A stretch of 5,512 bases of DNA. It comes from Clostridiales bacterium (lineage in GTDB: Bacteria > Bacillota > Clostridia > UBA1381). Position numbers and translations under genes: made by a program. Below, piece by piece: positions 1 through 4,392 of this stretch. Position 1 is the first letter of the stretch, and the number at the start of each line of letters is the position of its first letter. Location of the stretch: positions 1 to 5,512 of the forward strand of contig DMLG01000151.1 in NCBI GenBank assembly GCA_003453455.1, in the 5' to 3' direction. The notes beneath the pieces were generated by a model. That model made no database searches and had not been told where the DNA came from. It saw nothing but the letters and a program-made list of their open reading frames with translations.

Positions 1-436
1 GCGGGATTGCCGTCCACTGATATTTTTTGATACCTCCATAGTAGTGCGTTTTCAAAAGCGCCTGACCGTTTGATTCATAAAGGGGATTTTGCTTTAAATC
101 AAGGCGCGGTGAATCAATATGCGCCCCGACTATATTGATACCTTTTTCTATATCGTCACTGCCGATAACGGCAAGCATAATATTTTTGTTTCTGTTTATA
201 AAATAAACCTTATCCCCGGCTTTTAATGCTTCTTTATCATAAAAGCGTACAAATCCGTGGCTTTCCGCCATTTTTACAGCCTCTTTAACGCACTCGCGTT
301 CAGTTTTTGCGTTATCCAAAAATTCCATATATTCATCGCACAAATCGAGCATTTCCCGCCTTTGTTCTGCGGTAAGTTCAGAATATACACTTTTTGTGCT
401 GTATTTCAGTTTTTCGAGATTTTCTTTGTTATTCAT
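1..436 (-). CDS. M18 family aminopeptidase, N-terminal part (runs off left edge)
   Basis: This is a cytoplasmic zinc metallo-exopeptidase of the M18 (aspartyl aminopeptidase/aminopeptidase I) family, which removes N-terminal residues from peptides. Reading the minus strand from the ATG at 436 gives 145 residues with no stop. Residues 103-115 read VGAHIDSPRLDLK, the M18 signature, in which H106 is the expected first zinc ligand and D108 its companion. A second family-typical stretch, KTHYYGGIKKYQW, covers residues 129-141. The family is normally about 430-480 residues, so roughly two thirds of the protein, including the remaining metal ligands, lies beyond base 1. The start is set by a good Shine-Dalgarno (AGGAGTG, complement of 443-449) seven bases upstream, and by a consensus promoter just before it. 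The gene is divergent from ogg. The family call is firm, but the substrate preference (Asp/Glu or other residues) cannot be read from this part. Confidence 0.93.
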   Translation of the reverse strand, partial: MNNKENLEKLKYSTKSVYSELTAEQRREMLDLCDEYMEFLDNAKTERECVKEAVKMAESHGFVRFYDKEALKAGDKVYFINRNKNIMLAVIGSDDIEKGINIVGAHIDSPRLDLKQNPLYESNGQALLKTHYYGGIKKYQWTAIP

Positions 437-461
437 TTAAATCACTCCTCACATCAGTTTT

Positions 462-490
462 ATTATAGTTTTATTTACCTTCTTTGTCAA
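462..490 (-). promoter_or_regulatory. Consensus sigma-A promoter of the M18 aminopeptidase gene
   Basis: On the minus strand, TTGACA (490-485) and TATAAT (467-462) are separated by exactly 17 bases, a six-of-six match at both hexamers. The predicted transcription start is near 455, giving a 5' leader of about 19 bases that carries AGGAGTG (449-443) before the ATG at 436. This is the strongest promoter match in the window, and there is no room for a leader regulatory element in the transcript. Confidence 0.9.
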
Positions 491-517
491 TTATTTTCAA
501 AAAATATCGCCAAATTA

Positions 518-546
518 TTGATAATTGAAAAAAAATGTGTTATACT
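518..546 (+). promoter_or_regulatory. Sigma-A promoter with extended -10 for ogg and downstream genes
   Basis: TTGATA (518-523) and TATACT (541-546) lie 17 bases apart, five of six matches each. TG at 538-539 sits one base before the -10 hexamer, forming an extended -10. Standard spacing puts the transcription start at about G553, with G551 or A556 as alternatives. That is only zero to five bases before the ogg ATG at 556, so the transcript should have essentially no 5' leader. Its -35 lies 27 bases from the -35 of the divergent aminopeptidase promoter. Confidence 0.82.
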
Positions 547-555
547 GTAAGCGTT

Positions 556-1428
556 ATGAAAATTTGTGAAAAAAATAACGACATTATACTGGAAGATGTA
601 AAAAGCTTTGACCTTTTTAATACTTTTAACTGCGGCCAATGCTTTCGCTGGAATTATGAAAACGACGGATTTTCAGGTATCGCTTTCGGCGAATTTCTTC
701 ACATCTGTCAGTCTGATGAGAAAATAGTATTTAAAAATACCAGTCTTGAAACCTTTAACCGCATATGGCGGCACTATTTTGATTTGGATCGCGATTATGA
801 GAAAATTAAATCCGAGCTCTCGCGAGACAGCGTTTTAAAAACCGCAATAGACTTCGGCGGAGGAATAAGAATTCTTAATCAGGACGCATTTGAATGTCTT
901 ATTTCTTTCATAATTTCCGCAAGTAACAACATACCGCGTATAAAGGGAATTATTGAGCGATTGTGCCTTAATTTTGGCGAAAAAGTCGCTATATCAAGCG
1001 GTACATACTATAAATTCCCTACTGCGGATACGCTTGCATCGCTGTCACTTGATGATTTAGCCGTGATTAGGGCAGGTTTCCGCGATAAATACATATTAGC
1101 CGCGGCAAATGCGGTTAAAAGCGGTCAGATTGACCTTTTGGCGCTTAGAAATGCGTCCTTTGAATATGCAAAATCACAGCTCTTGCGCCTTCCGGGAGTT
1201 GGAGAAAAGGTAGCCTCCTGCATACTTTTATTCGGGCTGGGAAAGCACGAGGGATTTCCTGTTGATGTGTGGGTGAAGCGCATTATGGAATACTGCTATT
1301 TTGATAATGAGCAGACAAAGGAAACAATTTCTGAATTTGCCAAAGACAAATTCGGTAGCTTGGGAGGCTTTGCCCAGCAATACCTGTTCTATTGGGCAAG
1401 AGAAAATAAGATTGGGATAAAAGAATGA
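556..1428 (+). CDS. ogg: 8-oxoguanine DNA glycosylase/AP lyase (OGG1-type, HhH-GPD)
   Basis: This base excision repair enzyme removes 8-oxoguanine from DNA and nicks the resulting abasic site. It has 290 residues, normal for bacterial OGG1-type proteins. The N-terminal OGG domain includes CGQCFRW at 26-32, where G27 matches the human G42 that reads the 8-oxoG N7 hydrogen. The helix-hairpin-helix GPD region covers about 110-285. In it, LPGVGEKVASC (212-222) carries the Schiff-base lysine K218 (human K249) and C222 (human C253), and PVDVW (235-239) carries the catalytic aspartate D237 (human D268). Q274 and F278 match human Q315 and F319 of the base pocket. The ATG at 556 is preferred: an upstream in-frame ATG at 535 lies inside the promoter and lacks a Shine-Dalgarno, whereas MKICEKNNDI fits the usual start of bacterial relatives. 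No Shine-Dalgarno precedes 556 either, which suggests leaderless translation. S123 replaces the human Asn149 position. The stop overlaps the next gene (ATGA). Confidence 0.95.
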   Translation: MKICEKNNDIILEDVKSFDLFNTFNCGQCFRWNYENDGFSGIAFGEFLHICQSDEKIVFKNTSLETFNRIWRHYFDLDRDYEKIKSELSRDSVLKTAIDFGGGIRILNQDAFECLISFIISASNNIPRIKGIIERLCLNFGEKVAISSGTYYKFPTADTLASLSLDDLAVIRAGFRDKYILAAANAVKSGQIDLLALRNASFEYAKSQLLRLPGVGEKVASCILLFGLGKHEGFPVDVWVKRIMEYCYFDNEQTKETISEFAKDKFGSLGGFAQQYLFYWARENKIGIKE

Positions 1429-2021
1429 TAAAAGAATTCAAAAAATCTATTGGATATATATGTCCTTGCTGTTCAACCATTACAGTACGGAATATCAATA
1501 TTTTCGATTTTTCGGAAAGTGCTTGTGCGGAATTTCCATGCACAAACAGTATGTGTAAAAGCCCGAGCATTCGGGTTTCCTCAAAAAAGGACAAGTATGC
1601 AATAAGCGTACATTGTCCCATATGCGATGAAATACACCTTTATAATATTCGTAAAATTACTCTGTGGCATAACGATTTCTTTGTTCTGCGCTGCCCTGAA
1701 TCGGGGTTTGGCGTCCTGTTTATAGGGTCCGATAAAAGGATCCGCAACGAGATTGCCGACCAGGAAAGTCTTATAGGCGAGCTTGAAGAAGATTTTACGG
1801 TTGGCGAAGAGCTTTCAATAATTTTTGAATCGGTTGAGCATATAAATTCACTTGCAAAAAGTGACAAAATTTTTTGCACCTGCGGCAGCCACAATATAGC
1901 AATAGAAATTGATAATGATTTCATAACCCTTTATTGCCGTGACTGTAAGGCAAAAAGGGAAATCAAAACCGATGCCGCATCACTTGAAGAATTGCTAAAA
2001 ATGAGCACTATTGTGCTTTGA
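1425..2021 (+). CDS. Cysteine-rich protein of unknown function, probably zinc-binding
   Basis: I do not recognise this 198-residue protein. Its start codon overlaps the ogg stop in ATGA, so the two are probably translationally coupled; only a weak purine-rich stretch precedes it. It has twelve cysteines, most of them grouped like zinc-ribbon knuckles: CPCC at 13-16 followed by C39 and C44; CPIC at 64-67 followed by C90 (CPESG); and CTC at 151-153 paired with CRDC at 171-174. Each block is flanked by alternating hydrophobic, beta-like segments. Between the second and third blocks, residues 103-147 are rich in Glu and Asp and look helical. There is no signal peptide or membrane segment, so it is presumably cytoplasmic. 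It could bind nucleic acid or protein, or be a structural zinc protein. Its position between ogg and fba may hint at a role alongside OGG, but that is inference. That it is a real gene is supported by the overlap, the length and the following Shine-Dalgarno of fba. Confidence 0.85.
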   Translation: MIKEFKKSIGYICPCCSTITVRNINIFDFSESACAEFPCTNSMCKSPSIRVSSKKDKYAISVHCPICDEIHLYNIRKITLWHNDFFVLRCPESGFGVLFIGSDKRIRNEIADQESLIGELEEDFTVGEELSIIFESVEHINSLAKSDKIFCTCGSHNIAIEIDNDFITLYCRDCKAKREIKTDAASLEELLKMSTIVL

Positions 2022-2030
2022 TAAATATTT

Positions 2031-2037
2031 AAGGAGG
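2031..2037 (+). promoter_or_regulatory. Strong Shine-Dalgarno of fba, fixes the start
   Basis: AAGGAGG lies nine bases before the ATG at 2047. The reading frame is open back to an ATG at 2011, but that start would put the Shine-Dalgarno inside the gene and add twelve residues (MCFDKYLRRIFI) foreign to the family. The start at 2047 is therefore the real one. This is the best ribosome binding site in the window and predicts much higher translation for fba than for the two genes before it. Confidence 0.93.
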
Positions 2038-2046
2038 ATTTTTATT

Positions 2047-2910
2047 ATGTTGGTTTCAGCAACGGAAATGTTGAAAAAGGCAGTGGCAGGAAAATATGCC
2101 GTAGGTCAGTTTAACATCAACAATCTTGAATGGACAAAATCCATTCTGGGGGCTGCACAGGAGAATAATTCACCCGTTATTTTAGGTGTTTCAGAGGGTG
2201 CAGGAAAATATATGACAGGGTTTAAGACCGTCTCCGCTATGGTTTCGGCTATGACAGAAGAAATGGGTATTACTGTTCCCGTGGCACTTCACTTAGACCA
2301 CGGTACCTACGATGGTGCATATAAATGTATTGAGGCAGGTTTTTCCTCAATAATGTTTGACGGCTCACACTATCCGATAGATGAAAATATTGAAAAAACT
2401 CGCGAATTAGTCGATGTTTGCCACAAAAAGGGCATTTCAATAGAAGCAGAAGTAGGCGCGATAGGTGGCGAAGAGGACGGCGTAGTCGGCGGAGGCGAGG
2501 TTGCAGACCCGGCTGAATGTAAAATGATTGCAGACCTCGGTATCGACTTTTTGGCGGCAGGTATCGGCAATATCCATGGCAAATACCCTGAAAACTGGCA
2601 GGGACTTAATTTTGATGTTCTTGCGCAAATAAAGGAAAAAATCGGTGATCTTCCGCTTGTTTTGCACGGCGGCACAGGTATTCCTGCCGATATGATTAAG
2701 AAGGCAATTTCCTTAGGCGTTGCAAAAATCAATGTAAATACAGAGTGTCAGCTCTACTTCCAGGAAGCTACAAGAAAATATATTGAAGAAGGCAAGGACT
2801 TAGTTGGCAAAGGCTTTGACCCGAGGAAGCTTTTAGCTCCCGGCTGCGAAGCAATAAAAACTATCGTGAAAGAAAAGATGGAGCTTTTCGGTTCGGTAGG
2901 CAAAGCATAA
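2047..2910 (+). CDS. fba: Class II fructose-1,6-bisphosphate aldolase
   Basis: This zinc-dependent aldolase interconverts fructose-1,6-bisphosphate with dihydroxyacetone phosphate and glyceraldehyde-3-phosphate in cytoplasmic glycolysis and gluconeogenesis. It has 287 residues, matching the short class II group of Gram-positive bacteria. Visible motifs are GQFNINN (20-26); HLDHG at 82-86, with catalytic D84 and zinc ligand H85; FDGSH at 104-108; EAEVG at 133-137; GNIHG at 174-178 with zinc ligand H177; LHGGTG at 206-211 with zinc ligand H207; and KINVNTE at 227-233 in the phosphate/substrate site. It starts 25 bases after the Cys-rich gene, behind a strong Shine-Dalgarno, and ends just before an intrinsic terminator, so it is the last gene of the ogg unit. 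No convincing separate promoter was seen. Tagatose-bisphosphate or related ketose-bisphosphate aldolases share this fold, but fructose-bisphosphate is the likeliest substrate. Confidence 0.95.
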   Translation: MLVSATEMLKKAVAGKYAVGQFNINNLEWTKSILGAAQENNSPVILGVSEGAGKYMTGFKTVSAMVSAMTEEMGITVPVALHLDHGTYDGAYKCIEAGFSSIMFDGSHYPIDENIEKTRELVDVCHKKGISIEAEVGAIGGEEDGVVGGGEVADPAECKMIADLGIDFLAAGIGNIHGKYPENWQGLNFDVLAQIKEKIGDLPLVLHGGTGIPADMIKKAISLGVAKINVNTECQLYFQEATRKYIEEGKDLVGKGFDPRKLLAPGCEAIKTIVKEKMELFGSVGKA

Positions 2911-2930
2911 TTGATAAAAAATACAGTATG

Positions 2931-2961
2931 CGGACTATTTTTCGGAATAGTCCGTTTTTTT
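2931..2961 (+). terminator. Intrinsic terminator after fba
   Basis: CGGACTATT (2931-2939) and AATAGTCCG (2946-2954) form a perfect 9-bp stem. A further T-G wobble (2940/2945) closes a TTCG tetraloop (2941-2944), and seven T residues follow at 2955-2961. The layout works only in the plus direction. It ends the ogg/Cys-rich/fba transcript and separates it from the deacetylase gene. Confidence 0.93.
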
Positions 2962-2989
2962 CGCCCATATTATAGTAACGGGTGATAAA

Positions 2990-3838
2990 ATGAAGCTAAA
3001 AAGGGCAGTATTTTTTTTGATAATAATCCTTTTTGCCCTCACTGGGCTTAGAAGTGTTAAAACCTCAATACCTGTTTTTAACATCACAAACGGCATAAAA
3101 CTTCCTGTTTTAATGTACCACAGCATTTGTTCCGATGCGTCAAAAACCGGAAAATATGTGCTTACCCCAAAAGCATTTGAAGATGATATGAAATACTTAA
3201 AAAATCAGGGGTACACGGCAATTTCAGCAAAACAACTGATAAAATATGTTTACTTAGGGGAGGATTTACCCGAAAAGCCCATTATTCTCACCTTTGACGA
3301 CGGTATGTATAACAACAAGGAATATGTCCTGCCTATTCTTGAAAAATACGATTTTTGCGCTGTTTTTTCGATTGTAGGCAGCTATACCGATGAATATACC
3401 GAAAATAATATCGTAAATCCCGATTACAGTTATTTAAGATGGTCGGATATCTGCTTGCTGTCAGAAAATCCGCGTATAGAGTTCGGTAATCATTCCTACG
3501 CATTTCATTCAATTTCGCGTAAGCGTTACGGCACCAAGAAAAACAAAAATGAGAGCCTTTTAGATTATATCAACGCCTTTTATCAGGACACAGAAAAATT
3601 GCAGTCGAAATTTTTTTCAAGCTGCAATTTTAAACCTATTATTTATACATATCCTTTTGGTAGTTACAGTAAAGAAAGTCTCAGAGTACTCAAAAAAATG
3701 GGATTTTTAGTCACCTTTTCCTGCTTTGAGGGAGTAAATACCATAACCCACGACGCAGACTGCCTGTTTATGTTAAAGCGCTACAACCGTGATGGCAGGA
3801 TTTCTACCTCTGCATTTTTTTCTAAGCTGAAACTTTAA
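2990..3838 (+). CDS. Polysaccharide deacetylase family protein (NodB domain), membrane-anchored or secreted
   Basis: This is a predicted carbohydrate esterase family 4 enzyme that removes N- or O-acetyl groups from a cell-surface polysaccharide or peptidoglycan outside the membrane. It has 282 residues. A short basic N-terminus (KLKR) is followed by a hydrophobic stretch at about 6-20, an uncleaved anchor or signal peptide, with no lipobox. The NodB domain begins at LPVLMYHSI (38-46). Motif 1 is LTFDDG at 100-105, with D103 the likely base and D104 a metal ligand. Motif 2 is GNHSYAFH at 166-173, where H168 and H173 are the likely metal ligands. YPFGSY (221-226) matches motif 3, and LKRYNR (262-267) matches the C-terminal region of this subgroup. 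A weak Shine-Dalgarno, GGGTGA (2980-2985), precedes the ATG. The stop codon shares TTAA with the converging fumarase gene. The exact substrate (peptidoglycan, poly-N-acetylglucosamine or another glycan) is not decidable here. Confidence 0.9.
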   Translation: MKLKRAVFFLIIILFALTGLRSVKTSIPVFNITNGIKLPVLMYHSICSDASKTGKYVLTPKAFEDDMKYLKNQGYTAISAKQLIKYVYLGEDLPEKPIILTFDDGMYNNKEYVLPILEKYDFCAVFSIVGSYTDEYTENNIVNPDYSYLRWSDICLLSENPRIEFGNHSYAFHSISRKRYGTKKNKNESLLDYINAFYQDTEKLQSKFFSSCNFKPIIYTYPFGSYSKESLRVLKKMGFLVTFSCFEGVNTITHDADCLFMLKRYNRDGRISTSAFFSKLKL

Positions 3839-4392
3839 TCCTTTTGGTAAAGTGTTTGCGATATTTTATAAAAATCGTTCCCAAAAGCGTCCGCAAGCAC
3901 AGTACAGGGAAAATCTTCAACAAAAAGCCGTCTTATTGCCTCCGTACCCAAATCAGGGTATGCGATAATCTCCGCTTTTTTTATCGAGTCGGCAATAAGC
4001 GCTCCGCAGCCTCCTGCCGCACCAAGATAGAGACATTTATTGCGAACGATAGCATCTAAAACAGCTTTTCCCCGTCCGCCCTTGCCTATCATAATTTTAA
4101 GACCATTATCCAATAAAAGGGGCGAATATGCGTCCATTCTGCCCGATGTTGTAGGACCGCAAGAACCGATTATTTCACCCTGTTTTGCAGGGCATGGTCC
4201 TGCATAATATATCGCCTGACCTTTTATATCAAACGGAAATCCTTTGCCGGCGGCAAAATCTTCACACATTCTTTTGTGCGCCGCATCACGGGCTGTGTAT
4301 AAAACTCCTGAAAGCAGGAGATTGTCCCCTGCTTTCAGGCTCAATATATGTTCTTCTGTGAGTTCCCCTATGGATAGTTTTATATTCTTCAT
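3835..4392 (-). CDS. Fumarate hydratase class I / tartrate dehydratase-type beta subunit
   Basis: This is the C-terminal-domain (beta) subunit of an Fe-S hydro-lyase that interconverts fumarate and malate, or acts on tartrate-like acids. It has 185 residues, normal for the separate beta chain. Family hallmarks are [11 protein letters not shown] (19-29), [10 protein letters not shown] (32-41), [10 protein letters not shown] (78-87), IGKGGRGK (102-109), the Gly/Ala-rich AAGGCGAL (125-132), and VEDFPCTV followed by AFGNDFYK near the end. The [4Fe-4S] ligands belong to the alpha subunit in this family, and no alpha gene is present in the window on either side, so this chain needs a partner encoded elsewhere. 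It is translationally coupled to dnaJ through ATGA; AAGGA (complement of 4402-4406) nine bases upstream is its Shine-Dalgarno. A strong inverted repeat lies within codons 18-29. Fumarase versus tartrate dehydratase cannot be separated from this subunit alone; fumarase is the more common case. Confidence 0.9.
   Translation of the reverse strand: MKNIKLSIGELTEEHILSLKAGDNLLLSGVLYTARDAAHKRMCEDFAAGKGFPFDIKGQAIYYAGPCPAKQGEIIGSCGPTTSGRMDAYSPLLLDNGLKIMIGKGGRGKAVLDAIVRNKCLYLGAAGGCGALIADSIKKAEIIAYPDLGTEAIRRLFVEDFPCTVLADAFGNDFYKISQTLYQKD
4307..4339 (-). repeat. Perfect 12-bp inverted repeat (hairpin) inside the fumarase beta gene
   Basis: CCTGAAAGCAGG (4307-4318) is matched exactly by its reverse complement at 4328-4339 across a 9-base spacer. 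In the minus-strand mRNA the spacer can zip further (G-U, G-C, A-U), giving about 15 bp with a three-base CAA loop. On the plus strand the equivalent of the G-U pair is an A/C mismatch, so the structure favours the coding-strand RNA. The arms fall in codons 18-29 of the gene. Four U residues begin two bases after the second arm (AGTTTTA), too short a tract for a confident terminator. Confidence 0.75.

Noticed and set aside
257..550. 97-residue plus-strand open frame across the aminopeptidase start and the divergent promoters
   Set aside because: It runs antisense to the M18 coding region and through both promoters, with Phe-rich composition typical of a reverse-strand shadow.
535..555. Upstream in-frame ATG as the ogg start
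   Set aside because: It lies within the extended -10 promoter, has no Shine-Dalgarno, and adds MCYTVSV, which does not fit the family start.
818..827. 10-bp palindrome TCTCGCGAGA in ogg
   Set aside because: Several 10-bp palindromes are expected by chance in 5.5 kb, and nothing else marks this one.
1557..1582. CCCGA-GCAT-TCGGG hairpin followed by TTT inside the Cys-rich gene
   Set aside because: Short stem and only three T residues, within a coding region; compatible with chance.
1984..2012. Possible internal promoter for fba (TTGAAG-17-ACTATT)
   Set aside because: The -10 match is poor, and the position overlaps the end of the Cys-rich gene without other support.
2370..2732. Open frames antisense to fba (also others antisense to ogg, the Cys-rich gene and dnaJ)
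   Set aside because: They lie wholly opposite well-supported genes, show no recognisable protein features, and have low-complexity or biased composition.
3795..3821. Hairpin GCAGG/TCTGC followed by A and seven T residues on the plus strand, resembling a terminator
   Set aside because: The stem is only five pairs including a G-T, the loop is nine bases, and it would end the message before the deacetylase stop codon at 3836.
3858..3876. Near-palindrome CGATATTTTATAAAAATCG just past the deacetylase stop
   Set aside because: An AT-rich stem with a mismatch and no T-tract after it; not a credible terminator.
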